Shown: positions 16,575-25,548 of the stretch, in pieces
Layout of the letters: each line of letters starts with the position of its first letter
How positions within the stretch are numbered: the stretch's first letter is position 1
DNA from: JADMJV01 sp964649085
GTDB taxonomy: Bacteria; Vulcanimicrobiota; Xenobia; Xenobiales; JADMJV01
Reading direction: 5' to 3'
Assembly (NCBI GenBank): GCA_964649085.1
Contig: CAZYPN010000029.1
Location: 1-64,000 of the forward strand
Length of the DNA: 64,000 nucleotides
The notes under the pieces: generated by a model
The model's input: only the letters and a program-made list of their open reading frames with translations
Database searches by the model: none
What the model was told of the DNA's origin: nothing
Made by a program: the position numbers and the translations under genes

Positions 16575-16595
16575 AACCGGCCCAAGCCGGTTTTT
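16575..16595 (+). terminator. Intrinsic terminator after BNR-MoaD-coiled-coil operon
   Basis: A 7-bp perfect stem AACCGGC/GCCGGTT with a CCAA loop is followed by more T residues (TTTTT overall). It ends the 14570-16477 operon and lies 64 bases before the deaminase start. The rest of the gap from 16478 holds short GC-rich direct and inverted pieces but no gene. Confidence 0.75.
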
Positions 16596-16658
16596 GATAT
16601 CTTTCCGGCAGGGGTGGTTCGAACAAGGGTCGCTCTGGCGACCTGCGAAACCGGCCCG

Positions 16659-17186
16659 ATGAGCAACGACGACGAGCACTTCATGCGACTGGCCATCGAG
16701 TGGTCGCGCCGGGGCATGGAAGACGGCATGATGGGCCCCATCGGGGCGGTGGTGGTGCGCGACGGGGTGGTTCTGGGCGAAGGCCACAACCGCTGCATCC
16801 CCGATATCGACATCACTGCCCACGGCGAGATGGTGGCTATTCGTGATGGCTGTCGCCGCACCGGCAGCCTCGAAGGACTGGTTGGCGCTACCATCTATAC
16901 CACCGCCCAACCCTGCCCGATGTGCTACACGGCCTGTCTTTGGGCGGGAATCGTGCGCATCGTATATTCCTTGAGCTGTGAAGACACCTATCAAATCGGC
17001 GCTCGCTTTGGCTTTCTCGATGTCGAGCATCACCAGGACCTGGCCCAACCGATGCAGCAGCGGAGAATTCCTCAGCAGCAAATGCTGCGCCAGGAGGCGC
17101 TTCCGATATTGTTGCACTGGCAACGCGAAAGCGAGCGACTCAGCAGTAGTGCGTCTCGCCTGCCTGACGGGCCAGCCGGAACATAA
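16659..17186 (+). CDS. Nucleoside/guanine deaminase family protein
   Basis: This protein of about 175 residues has the zinc-dependent CDA-fold signature: HGEMVAIRDG (His zinc ligand, Glu proton shuttle) and TTAQPCPMCYTACLW (two Cys ligands), with GPIGAVVVRDG upstream. The layout matches bacterial guanine deaminase/tRNA-adenosine-deaminase relatives; with ITAHGEM and ARFGFLD, guanine or related purine deamination is my preferred guess. The start is the ATG at 16659. The final 47 bases overlap the convergent metallo-beta-lactamase gene. Confidence 0.85.
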   Translation: MSNDDEHFMRLAIEWSRRGMEDGMMGPIGAVVVRDGVVLGEGHNRCIPDIDITAHGEMVAIRDGCRRTGSLEGLVGATIYTTAQPCPMCYTACLWAGIVRIVYSLSCEDTYQIGARFGFLDVEHHQDLAQPMQQRRIPQQQMLRQEALPILLHWQRESERLSSSASRLPDGPAGT

Positions 17187-19308
17187 ATCCCGGATTCTGA
17201 CAGAAGAAGTCGCGCATTTCCTCGGCCGAAGCATGCAATACTCGGGCCGAGCCCTCGGCAATGGCGGTGCGAATGTGGTAGCAGGGCCCCAGGTCGAGGC
17301 GCACCTGGCCCAGGAAGAAACCTGGGGCCGCAATGATGGTGGGTCGATCCAGCCCCTCCAGGCGCAGGTGCCCTTTCGATACGATGTAGTAGTCGGTCAG
17401 CATCTGGCCTCGCTCGTAGAGCACTTCGCCGGGTTGCAGCTCTCGGCAGTGCAGCAAGGCCATCAGCTGGCTGCGTTGATAGCTGGTCAGTTCGCTCAGG
17501 CGCGGATTGAGTTCCACGATGTCTTCCGTGAGATAAAACCGATTGCGGGCTACCCGGCGAAACAGTGGCAGCAGCGGGGTGCCGCGCAGGAAACACAAAA
17601 AATCGTAGCGACTCAGGCGCAGCAACTCCAGTGACGAGCGGGCAAAGACGTCGGCGCTGCGGGGCGAATCCTCGATGACCGAATATTCACCAAAGTACTC
17701 GTAGCGCCCCAGCACCCGCACGGTGTTGCCTGCGCGGCGAATTTCGGCCTCGCCCGAGAGGATCATGTAGAAATCGTTGCCCACCTGGCCGGTTTGGATC
17801 ACCTGCTCGCCGGGTTCATAGGCCTGATACTTCACATAGCGCAAGAAATCGGCCGCTTTGCTCACATAAAGCTGGCGGAAGAGGTCGATGTGAGCCAACA
17901 AATCCAGGCAACGCTGGGCCAATCCGTGTTCCGACTCGGGCACAGGAATGGCCAGACTGTTTTCGGCGCCGGTGGGTGCCAGGCGCAGCCCCGACTCCTC
18001 GGGAATGGCGGTTTCGCTGATGTGCACCAGATACAGGCGTTCTTTGACATCGGCGGGCAGCTGGGCCAGAGCCGACACCGGAGTGTGAATGGGTGGAATG
18101 CCTGCCTCGTGCAGAATCAGGCTGTGGTGCCAGGGGAAGTCGATCAGGTCCTCGGCCCGACCCGCTGAAAACAGCCCCTTCTCTTGCAAGTCGCGCAGCA
18201 CTTCCGGGTCCCACAGGGTATCCGAGGAATAGGCGAAGGACTTGCCTTGAAAAAACGTTTCAAAGCCCAGGGTGGGCACTGGATGAAAGCGATATTGGAA
18301 GCGAAACTCTCCGCCCGCAATATTGCAGTTCTCGTCGAGCATGACTGGATGAAAGTCGAACAGCGAGAGAAACTGGCTGCTGGAAAGCCCGGTAAGGGCC
18401 CGGTACTTGCGGGCGAAACTCTGCAAAATGGTGGGGCTGGTGTGCAGACGAACTCGACCTTCCTGCAGCACCTTTTGCAGGGTGCCCGAGTCGTGGTCGG
18501 CATGGCAGTGTGTCAGAATGATGTCCTCCACACAGCGCGGGTTGATACCCTGCCCGCGGAGCCACTGGGTGGTATGCACGGGGGGATCGATGAGCACTCC
18601 TTTGCCATTGAGCCACAGAACGAAGCCCGAAGTTTTGGCCCGGGCATCGAAGCCGTGGCCACTTCCAATCAGAGTTACGCCGAAGGTGGGGGGGCGAAAT
18701 TCTTGGGGCTCCACCTCTACCGAGGGCGGATAGAGCCCGCTGCCGGTTTCGAAGCTGAATTCGAAGCGCTGGCCCTCGGCCAACAACGCGTAGCGGTCGT
18801 CGCCCAGATCGCGAATTTCTACGCCATCCACGGTGCAGCTTCCGTTGTCGTCGAAGAGCAAAGCCTGGATACAATTGTTCAGGCGCAGGCTGCCTCGGGG
18901 CAACGAAGGGTCGGTTTTGAAGAAGGCCATCTCGCGCGGCAGGTCGGGAAAGCCGGGGGCATCGGCCCCTTCGCGAAACTCGATCTGGTGGTGGAAAGAG
19001 GTGGGACCAAAGAGCGATTCTTTGAGCACCCGCAGTACGGGGCGCAACTGCTTGCGACGACAGACGAAGCGTAACTTTCGTTTCTTCAGATAGTAGTTGT
19101 AATACAGCGGAAACTCGAGTTCGACGGAGCTGATGCCCAGCCGGTGGTCAAACAGTTCTTCTGGAACAAGAAAGAGGTCGGGCACGCCCAAGCGGGCCGC
19201 CATCGTGTCCTTAATCGTTTCAGGGTAGGCCCCCACCTGAAGATGGAAATCCCCCCGCTGAACGAGCAAGCCCCCGCGCCTGAGTTCTTGAGCCTGGAAC
19301 TCACTCAT
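17140..19308 (-). CDS. Metallo-beta-lactamase-fold protein with two cyclic-nucleotide-binding domains
   Basis: In this protein of about 722 residues, an N-terminal region of about 200 residues precedes a metallo-beta-lactamase domain (LIGSGHGFDARAKTSGF, the zinc motif THCHADHDSGTL, and a later SSDTLWDP and VHISE segment). Two cNMP-binding beta-rolls follow: one near residues 470-570 (YEPGEQVIQTGQVGNDFYMI, YFGEYSVIEDSPRSADV) and a second near 605-715 (LQPGEVLYERGQMLTDYYIV). There is no HTH, so it looks like an enzyme under nucleotide control rather than a transcription factor. The ATG at 19308 sits downstream of a GAGGA. It is divergent from and overlaps the start region of the TPR gene. Confidence 0.85.
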   Translation of the reverse strand: MSEFQAQELRRGGLLVQRGDFHLQVGAYPETIKDTMAARLGVPDLFLVPEELFDHRLGISSVELEFPLYYNYYLKKRKLRFVCRRKQLRPVLRVLKESLFGPTSFHHQIEFREGADAPGFPDLPREMAFFKTDPSLPRGSLRLNNCIQALLFDDNGSCTVDGVEIRDLGDDRYALLAEGQRFEFSFETGSGLYPPSVEVEPQEFRPPTFGVTLIGSGHGFDARAKTSGFVLWLNGKGVLIDPPVHTTQWLRGQGINPRCVEDIILTHCHADHDSGTLQKVLQEGRVRLHTSPTILQSFARKYRALTGLSSSQFLSLFDFHPVMLDENCNIAGGEFRFQYRFHPVPTLGFETFFQGKSFAYSSDTLWDPEVLRDLQEKGLFSAGRAEDLIDFPWHHSLILHEAGIPPIHTPVSALAQLPADVKERLYLVHISETAIPEESGLRLAPTGAENSLAIPVPESEHGLAQRCLDLLAHIDLFRQLYVSKAADFLRYVKYQAYEPGEQVIQTGQVGNDFYMILSGEAEIRRAGNTVRVLGRYEYFGEYSVIEDSPRSADVFARSSLELLRLSRYDFLCFLRGTPLLPLFRRVARNRFYLTEDIVELNPRLSELTSYQRSQLMALLHCRELQPGEVLYERGQMLTDYYIVSKGHLRLEGLDRPTIIAAPGFFLGQVRLDLGPCYHIRTAIAEGSARVLHASAEEMRDFFCQNPGFMFRLARQAGETHYC

Positions 19309-19381
19309 AGGCAGGCCCATTCCTCGCGAACACTTGGGGTCCTCTTGAAGGAACCGACCCTCCGAGGGGGTAGGCCCGGGC

Positions 19382-20539
19382 ATGAATGAAGCCCGCTGGG
19401 ATGTGTTTTTTCGACTGGGCATGGAGGCCTATCAGAACGGCGACTATGGTCAGGCCTGTGAAGCCTTCGGAGGGGCGCTGGATGAAGTGCGCCAGCTCGA
19501 TCCGCCCGATTTACGATTGGCCAGCACCCTGAACAATCTGGCCTGTGCCCTGTCGCAGTCGGGGCAGGTGGCCCCTGCCATCGCCCTGCAGGAAGAGGCC
19601 CTGGGCGTTACCCGACAGTTGGTAGGTGACGACCACGAACTGGTCCAGGCCGGATTGGTGGCGCTGGCCTCCGACTATGTCAAGCTGCAGCGCTATGGCG
19701 AGGCGGAAGCCTTGCTGCTTTCGGCCCTGGCTCGAGGCCAGCAGGGCCCGGCCCGGAAACGGGCCTGGGACCACCTGAGCCAGCTTCATCTGGCCCAGGA
19801 CAGGCTGCCCGAGGCTGCGCGTGCCTTAACCCAACTGGCCACCGAGTTGGAGCAAGAACCTCAGGAACTGGCTCGGGTGATGCATATGCTAACCCATGTA
19901 TATGATGCCCTGGGGGACGTCGAGCAGGCCGACGCCAGCCGCCAGAGCACTCTGGAGCTGATCGAGTCGCTCTGGGGTTCGGCCAATCTGGCTTATGCCG
20001 AGGTGGTGGCCAGTCTGGCCGAGAGCGTCTCGGCACAACAGCGTTTCCTCAAGGCCGCTCCTCTCTATGCTCGCGCCTGGGAAAGCTTTCGCCAGTGCGT
20101 TCCCGAGGATGACCCCCGGGCTTCGGGGTGCCTTTTGGGCCAGCTCATTGCCTTGCGCGATGGGGGCGACCTGGAGGGGGCGCTGGAATTGACGCAGCGG
20201 GTGGTGCCCGGCTGGACCTCGCCTACGTTGCGCAGGCGCTGGCTGAACGAGTGTGCCCTGGTGCATATCCTGAGCGGTCACTATGAGCAGGCGTTGCCGC
20301 TGCTGCGCCAGGCCCTGGACATCAGTGACGAGTTGACGATGCCGGCCCGAATTTCGATTCAGTTCAATCTGGCCAGTGCTCTTTTTGGCGCCGGTCGCGT
20401 GGAAGAAGCTCGACCGATGTTGGAGAATCTCGAAGGTCTGGCTGAAGAGCATTTGGGACCCGATCACGCCCTGCGTCAGCGCATTGCACTTCAGTTGCAG
20501 GAGCTGCTGCGCAGCCAGGCAGATCCCGGCCGTTCATGA
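19382..20539 (+). CDS. Tetratricopeptide-repeat protein
   Basis: This 385-residue soluble protein is built from TPR-like helix pairs, for example RLGMEAYQNGDYGQACEAF, LNNLACALSQSGQVAPAIAL, YVKLQRYGEAEALLLSAL and LVHILSGHYEQALPLLRQAL. No enzymatic domain is seen, so it is probably a protein-interaction scaffold. It lies just upstream of gltA on the same strand with about 70 bases between, and divergent from the metallo-beta-lactamase/cNMP protein with which it may share a regulatory region. Confidence 0.8.
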   Translation: MNEARWDVFFRLGMEAYQNGDYGQACEAFGGALDEVRQLDPPDLRLASTLNNLACALSQSGQVAPAIALQEEALGVTRQLVGDDHELVQAGLVALASDYVKLQRYGEAEALLLSALARGQQGPARKRAWDHLSQLHLAQDRLPEAARALTQLATELEQEPQELARVMHMLTHVYDALGDVEQADASRQSTLELIESLWGSANLAYAEVVASLAESVSAQQRFLKAAPLYARAWESFRQCVPEDDPRASGCLLGQLIALRDGGDLEGALELTQRVVPGWTSPTLRRRWLNECALVHILSGHYEQALPLLRQALDISDELTMPARISIQFNLASALFGAGRVEEARPMLENLEGLAEEHLGPDHALRQRIALQLQELLRSQADPGRS

Positions 20540-20608
20540 AGGGGGGGCGTTCCTGGTTATGGAAGGGTCCCCACCCCCAGGGTTAACCCAAATCAAGGAG
20601 CAGAATTG

Positions 20609-21871
20609 ATGTCCACGGCTAAAGTCATTTTCAACGGAATCGAAACCGAACTGCCCACGGTAGAGGGGTCGATGGGTGAGGTTGGAATCGATATCTCCAA
20701 GTTGCGGACCGCCACCAAGGCGATCACGATGGACGTTGGCTATGGCAACACCGGCTCGTGTCAGAGCGCCATCACCTTTATCGACGGTGAAGAGGGCGTG
20801 CTTCTCTACCGGGGTTATCCCATCGAAGAGATGGTGGGGGCCGGCTTCATGGACATCAGCTACCTGCTGATTTACGGCTCACTGCCCACCCAGGCTCAGC
20901 TCGAACGCTTCCGGTCCGACCTCAAGGGGCATCAGTTGATCCCTGAGAACATGAAAAAAATTCTCGAGGGCTATCCCAACACCGCCCACCCGATGGCCAT
21001 CCTCTCGTCAATGGTTTCCTCACTTTCGGCCTACTACCCCGACACCGACGACGAGACCGAGATCAACATCGTGCGTTTATTGGCCAAGCTGCCCACGATT
21101 TGTGCCTTCTCTTACAAGCAGTCGGTGGGCCAGCCGCATATCTATCCTCGTAGCGATCTGGGCTATGCCGGAAACTTCCTGCACATGATGTTCGCCACGC
21201 CTTGCGAGCCCTACGTGGTGGACCCGGTGTTGGAAGAAGCCCTGAATATGTTGCTGATCTTGCACGCCGACCACGAGCAAAATTGCAGCACCTCCACCGT
21301 GCGTATGGTGGGTAGTTCGGGGGCCAACCTGTTCGCTTCGATCGCCGCCGGCGTTTGCGCCTTGTGGGGGCCGCTGCACGGCGGGGCCAACCAGGAAGTC
21401 ATCGAGATGCTGGAGATGATTGCGGCCGACGGTTCCGACTATCAGAAGTATGTCAATATGGCCAAAGATAAGAAGAGCGGCTTCCGGCTGTTCGGCTTCG
21501 GGCACCGTGTCTACAAGAACTTCGACCCTCGTGCCCGCATTCTCAAGCAGCAGGCCGATCGGGTGCTGGCTCGGCTGGGCATCAACGATCCGTTGCTGGA
21601 AATCGCCCAGCACCTGGAAGAAGTGGCGCTGAAGGACAGTTACTTTGTCGAGCGTTCGCTGTATCCCAATGTTGATTTTTATTCGGGCATCATCTACCGT
21701 GCGATGGGCATTCCCACCAACATGTTCACGGTGATGTTTGCGCTGGGCCGACTGCCGGGCTGGATCGCCCAGTGGCGCGAGTTGCGGGCCGAACCTTCAA
21801 AAATCTGCCGCCCCCGTCAGATCTACACGGGCGCCCCCAGGCGCAGCTTCATTCCTCTCGACCAACGCTAG
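20609..21871 (+). CDS. gltA: Citrate synthase
   Basis: This 420-residue protein has the catalytic and oxaloacetate-binding histidines in LHADHEQNCSTSTVR, WGPLHGGANQEV and FGFGHRVYKNFDPRA, and the catalytic Asp region NVDFYSGIIYRAMGIP. It condenses acetyl-CoA with oxaloacetate at the entry of the TCA cycle. The N-terminal extension of about 45 residues is typical of the larger bacterial forms. The ATG at 20609 follows AAGGAG with 8-base spacing, better than the TTG three bases earlier. The EamA gene follows after 6 bases. Confidence 0.97.
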   Translation: MSTAKVIFNGIETELPTVEGSMGEVGIDISKLRTATKAITMDVGYGNTGSCQSAITFIDGEEGVLLYRGYPIEEMVGAGFMDISYLLIYGSLPTQAQLERFRSDLKGHQLIPENMKKILEGYPNTAHPMAILSSMVSSLSAYYPDTDDETEINIVRLLAKLPTICAFSYKQSVGQPHIYPRSDLGYAGNFLHMMFATPCEPYVVDPVLEEALNMLLILHADHEQNCSTSTVRMVGSSGANLFASIAAGVCALWGPLHGGANQEVIEMLEMIAADGSDYQKYVNMAKDKKSGFRLFGFGHRVYKNFDPRARILKQQADRVLARLGINDPLLEIAQHLEEVALKDSYFVERSLYPNVDFYSGIIYRAMGIPTNMFTVMFALGRLPGWIAQWRELRAEPSKICRPRQIYTGAPRRSFIPLDQR

Positions 21872-21877
21872 TTTACG

Positions 21878-22723
21878 TTGAGCGCCTGGCTCTGGTTGGG
21901 GCTCGGCGGATTTTGCCTGTCCTGGGCCTCCCTGCTGGTCAAGGCCTGCACGTTGCCAGCGCTCAGCGTGGCCGCCTGGAGATTGGCTTTAGGCACGTGC
22001 TTGCTGAGCCTGTGGCCCAGCGCCCGTTGCAGCCCGAACGTTTCCGGTCGGGTTCTGCTGGTTGGGGGGAGTCTGCTGGCCGTGCATTTTGGCTGCTGGA
22101 TCGCCTCCGTGCAGATGTTGCCCGTGTATCTCTCGGTTTCGCTGGTCACCACCAGCCCTTTGTGGGTAGCCCTGGGCGCCTACGGGTGGTTTGGTGAACG
22201 CACCAGCCCAACCGGGCTGGTGCTGGCCTTCCTCGGTGGAGTGTTGCTCAGCCTGCAGTCGTTGCGACTCGATGGCGCTGTGCAGCCTATGGGAATGTTG
22301 TTGGCCCTGCTGGGGGCCTGGAGCATGGCGCTGTATCTGTTGCTGGCTCGCCGCTTTCAATCCCAGGCCGGTCAGCCTGGTTATGCGCTGCGCGTCTATG
22401 CGGTCAGCGCAGGGCTGTTGTTCCTGGGGGCCGTGGCAGTGGGGCAGCCCCTGGGTGGGTTCAGCGGTCAGCAGTGGGGACTGCTGATTCTGCTTGCCCT
22501 GGTGCCTCAGGCCATGGGACACACGTTGCTCTTGCTGGCGGTTCGTCGAGGTGGGGCCAACATGGCGGGACTGACCATCCTGCTGGAACCCGTCGGTTCG
22601 ATTGCACTGGCCTGCTGGTTGCTGGGCGAGCGGTTGCACCCCTGGCAGGGGTTGGGGGTCCTGCTTACGTTGACTGGCCTGGCTTTGCTGCGCCCCCAGA
22701 ACACTCAAGAGTCTTGCAGTTGA
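21878..22723 (+). CDS. EamA (DMT superfamily) transporter
   Basis: This 281-residue protein has about ten hydrophobic helices in two EamA repeats: SAWLWLGLGGFCLSWASLL to LGGVLLSLQSL, then GMLLALLGAWSMALYLLLAR to the terminal GVLLTLTGLALL. Family members export amino acids or other metabolites across the inner membrane. The start is a TTG at 21878 just after gltA, so it is probably co-transcribed. The substrate cannot be read from sequence. The end overlaps the convergent small gene by 19 bases. Confidence 0.85.
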   Translation: MSAWLWLGLGGFCLSWASLLVKACTLPALSVAAWRLALGTCLLSLWPSARCSPNVSGRVLLVGGSLLAVHFGCWIASVQMLPVYLSVSLVTTSPLWVALGAYGWFGERTSPTGLVLAFLGGVLLSLQSLRLDGAVQPMGMLLALLGAWSMALYLLLARRFQSQAGQPGYALRVYAVSAGLLFLGAVAVGQPLGGFSGQQWGLLILLALVPQAMGHTLLLLAVRRGGANMAGLTILLEPVGSIALACWLLGERLHPWQGLGVLLTLTGLALLRPQNTQESCS

Positions 22724-23058
22724 CGGTTCCAGTGCTCCAGATGTTCAAGCTTCTCCTGGGAAATGCCGCCATCACGGGTGTGCACGCCGCCCACCAGGGC
22801 CGCGCAACCGGCTACCATCCAGCCCAGCGGGCCGGTGGCCCCCAGCGCCAGACATCCCAGGGCCGCCAGTCCTCCGCCGATGGCCGCGCCTTTCCAGAAA
22901 CTGCCCCGCGGCGCCGGAGGCGGGGTTGAAGAAGCGGGGGCAACGGGGTGGCGGGGAGTGTAGCGATCGAGCGGCTCTCGCTCGGCGGGGGACGGGGTGG
23001 TTTCGACTCGCGAAGGGGTCGAGGCCGAGAGATGCGGGTTCTTGGGGTGAATGATCAT
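22705..23058 (-). CDS. Small Pro-rich membrane protein, unknown
   Basis: This 117-residue protein has a polar N-terminus rich in Ser, Pro and Thr (about 1-50), then a Gly/Ala/Leu hydrophobic region with likely two short membrane helices (GAAIGGGLAALGCLALGATG and GWMVAGCAALVGGV), then a charged tail. The ATG at 23058 has an AGGAGG-type site upstream. No family is recognised. The glycine-rich hydrophobic part resembles that of the Ser-rich zipper protein at 12089 in character only. Confidence 0.6.
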   Translation of the reverse strand: MIIHPKNPHLSASTPSRVETTPSPAEREPLDRYTPRHPVAPASSTPPPAPRGSFWKGAAIGGGLAALGCLALGATGPLGWMVAGCAALVGGVHTRDGGISQEKLEHLEHWNRQLQDS

Positions 23059-23148
23059 GGTGAACCTCCTGACGGGATGTTCCTCAGTCTACGGGGGTGG
23101 ACTTAGATCAGCCTTAGGAGCCGTTCGAACTCGGCCCGGGAGGCAGCA

Positions 23149-24024
23149 TCAATCACCTGCGTGGGAAATGTCTCTTTTGATCATCTCAATGAGGTCGTCG
23201 AAATGGTCCTCGCTGCGGACCGTCTGGACCAGGGGCGACTTTTGCAAGACCTTCATGGCCTGCTGATAACCTACTGTGGTGTCGTGCTCGGCAGTTGAAC
23301 CCGGCTTTGTCACGAGACTGTGGATTGCGATGTCGGTTCCCTTCCTTCGGAGGTCGTCCATCCTTCCGCGCCAGGCGAAAGCGCGCTGGGTCATATCGTC
23401 GGCGCTGTCCACTTCAAGGGAGAGCACGTCCAGGACGCTTTTCTTTCCGTTGATCCAACAGAAAGGGAAAGTGTAGTGGTCGGTTTCGCCATCTACTTCC
23501 TCGGGCTTCACGACTTCTTCAAGTCCGGCTTTTACGAGCCAGTTCTGGACCTGAGCCTGAAAATCGTTGCGTGAACGCCTCTTCGGTCTTACTTTTTTCA
23601 GCGGCGCCGTCGTTCTGGTGCCGAGCAACTCACAGGCCAACTGCTCCACTCGTCTCTCAACATTCTGACAAAGGCCCGGCCGCACATCGGACCATCGAAA
23701 GCAGTTGTTGTCGAATGGGACTATCTTGCAGAGAAGGTCCTGCAGAACCCGCGGGTCGCCAGTGTCGAATAGGGCCCCCCGTTCGCTGACAAGGGTTCTG
23801 GCGAGCCTGCCGGCTGCCTGTCGAATCGTCGAGAGATTTCTCTTGAACACCCCCGGGCTCAAGCCCGGGAAGACCTTGGATACCCTTCCGACCCGAGTTA
23901 CGAACTTGAACGCCAGCCTGGCTTCTGTCGGAGAGAAGGCCACAATGCCAACATTGATCAACTCCCCTGCGGCAACGCTGTGCTGATAGCGGAGTAGAGC
24001 GTACTCAAAGGGGACTCGAGTCAA
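23149..24024 (-). CDS. DUF3037 domain protein
   Basis: The N-terminus (VPFEYALLRYQHSVAAGELI then NVGIVAF) is the DUF3037 signature, in which an F-x-YALLRY strand is followed by GE-x-INVG. The rest (about residues 145-290) contains a basic stretch (KKVRPKRRSRNDF) and a GQETDHYTFPF-like region. DUF3037 proteins often accompany HipA-type kinases or sit in accessory islands, and their role is unknown. I chose the TTG at 24024 because a CAGGTG lies just upstream; a longer start would overlap an upstream fragment. The gene is the minus-strand arm of the accessory island. Confidence 0.7.
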   Translation of the reverse strand: MTRVPFEYALLRYQHSVAAGELINVGIVAFSPTEARLAFKFVTRVGRVSKVFPGLSPGVFKRNLSTIRQAAGRLARTLVSERGALFDTGDPRVLQDLLCKIVPFDNNCFRWSDVRPGLCQNVERRVEQLACELLGTRTTAPLKKVRPKRRSRNDFQAQVQNWLVKAGLEEVVKPEEVDGETDHYTFPFCWINGKKSVLDVLSLEVDSADDMTQRAFAWRGRMDDLRRKGTDIAIHSLVTKPGSTAEHDTTVGYQQAMKVLQKSPLVQTVRSEDHFDDLIEMIKRDISHAGD

Positions 24025-24172
24025 TTCGCACCTGGACAAGCTCACCGCTCCTTCGCTGCAGGAATTCAAACATCTTGTCCAGGTCCGGCATCCAGGTCAA
24101 TAGGCCAGGGTTGAGTTCTTCGGATGTGTAAAGTGTAGTGTAAAGACCTGTTGGGCGAGAGGGTGATCGGAA

Positions 24173-24958
24173 GTGGGCGACAAGTGGACAAACGCACCTG
24201 TGTTTTACACGGTCGCACAATTGAATTTCAACAAAATCTTGGGGATGGAGAAGTTTATCCCCAAGATCCAAGAACGATTCCGGGTCTTGAATTTTCCCGA
24301 CTTTCAGTGCGAGACAACGGTCCAGGTCGTCTTGAGCGAATCGGGCAAGGAGCCCCAGGCGAGCCAGTCTTTTCGCTGGAGCTTTCGAAATAGCACTCGC
24401 ACAGAGGGCTACGTCCTTTTTCCCGACGCCATCTCCTATCACGTCACCAGCTATGAAACTTTTGCCGATTTTTCTCAAAGGGTCCTTCAAGGGTTGCAGG
24501 TGGTTCACCAGGAGGTGAAACTTGCTTATCTGCAGCGAATTGGTCTGCGCTACCTCGATGCGGTAGCCCCAGCTGAGGGCCGCGCCCTGGAGGACTACCT
24601 CACACCTGGGTTGTTGGGGAATAGCGCCTCACTCATCGGCAAATTCAAGCACAGTTTTGCCGAAACCCGGATGGAAACCGAAAGAAGTTGTCTAATCTCT
24701 AAAGCGATGGTCGTCGAAGGCGGTTTGCCAATACCTCAAGAAATGCACCCACTGCAGCTCGAGCTCCCCAAGCGTTTCCGTGGTCTTCGCGGCAAGAACG
24801 CTACCCTGGACAATGACTGCTTCTCCACTGAGCGAATGAGTCTTGAGTCTGAGTTCGATGAACAAGCCTTCTTGGACACGCTCCGCCACTTGAAGGACGG
24901 TGTAAACCAGGCCTTTCGAGCTTCCATTACCGAGTTCGCCCTAAAGGAATGGAGGTAG
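24173..24958 (+). CDS. TIGR04255 family protein
   Basis: This 261-residue soluble protein starts at a GTG. The KWTNAPVFYTVAQLNFNKI opening, the IPKIQERFR segment and the YLQRIGLRYLDAV segment match the TIGR04255 family, which is common in accessory and defence islands and has no established activity. Downstream, an HTH gene starts 3 bases after its stop, so it begins a short operon. Divergent from the DUF3037 gene, with about 150 bases between. Confidence 0.72.
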   Translation: MGDKWTNAPVFYTVAQLNFNKILGMEKFIPKIQERFRVLNFPDFQCETTVQVVLSESGKEPQASQSFRWSFRNSTRTEGYVLFPDAISYHVTSYETFADFSQRVLQGLQVVHQEVKLAYLQRIGLRYLDAVAPAEGRALEDYLTPGLLGNSASLIGKFKHSFAETRMETERSCLISKAMVVEGGLPIPQEMHPLQLELPKRFRGLRGKNATLDNDCFSTERMSLESEFDEQAFLDTLRHLKDGVNQAFRASITEFALKEWR

Positions 24959-24961
24959 TCC

Positions 24962-25540
24962 ATGAGCCCAGGTGGCCTTTGTCTGGTTGATCCGGAGGAC
25001 AAAGTTGAAGATACGGTGCCTTTCCACATGCGCTTCGACGGAACAGGTGCTTGCGGAAACATTGGAGCTTTGGAAACTCACGCTCCCAGGCTCTATGGTT
25101 TGGAGGACAGCCCAGCGAGAGCCGGGCTGCTTCGCTCCCCAGCCGAAGAACTGCAGTATATCCGCCAGCAACTCTGCCTGAATATGTCCGACCTGGCCTC
25201 GCTTCTTGGGGTGTCCCGGCCTACTGCATATGCCTGGTTGGCCGGCGATGAGCCGAAGGAGGACAATTATACGAACATCGTCCGACTCAGTCGCGTGGCG
25301 TCGCAGTTCGAGGGGCTCGATATCGCCCACCTGGAGCGTTTGATGCGCCGGCCGATTTTCGGCGGTCGCTCCCTGCTGGATAAATTGCGGGCGGCGGAAG
25401 ACGTTGACGATTGCATCCCCGTGCTCATAGAACTCGCGGACAGGGAAGCCGCAGCGCGGTCCTCGCCAAAGGGTTCTGGAAAGAGCCCCAACGAGCAGGG
25501 GGTTGGCGCTCTGGCAACGCCCCTCTATGAATCGAGCTAA
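24962..25540 (+). CDS. HTH (XRE-like) DNA-binding protein
   Basis: This 192-residue protein has a central helix-turn-helix at about residues 60-95 (LQYIRQQLCLNMSDLASLLG followed by VSRPTAYAWLAGDE), followed by a segment dividing into helices (NIVRLSRVASQF, LERLMRRPI). The N-terminal 55 residues are not recognised. It probably regulates this island. The start ATG lies 3 bases after the TIGR04255 stop, and its stop overlaps a potential ATG (25527) of the next, broken gene. Confidence 0.75.
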   Translation: MSPGGLCLVDPEDKVEDTVPFHMRFDGTGACGNIGALETHAPRLYGLEDSPARAGLLRSPAEELQYIRQQLCLNMSDLASLLGVSRPTAYAWLAGDEPKEDNYTNIVRLSRVASQFEGLDIAHLERLMRRPIFGGRSLLDKLRAAEDVDDCIPVLIELADREAAARSSPKGSGKSPNEQGVGALATPLYESS

Positions 25541-25548
25541 GCCAGAAA

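Noticed and set aside
14222..16894. A 890-residue minus-strand open frame
   Set aside because: It spans several well-supported plus-strand genes (propeller, MoaD-like, coiled coil) and encodes no domain; it is a GC-rich shadow.
24005..24508. A 167-residue minus-strand frame as a full gene
   Set aside because: Most of it is antisense to the TIGR04255 gene. Only the last part (24005-24150) might be real, and it is kept as a finding.
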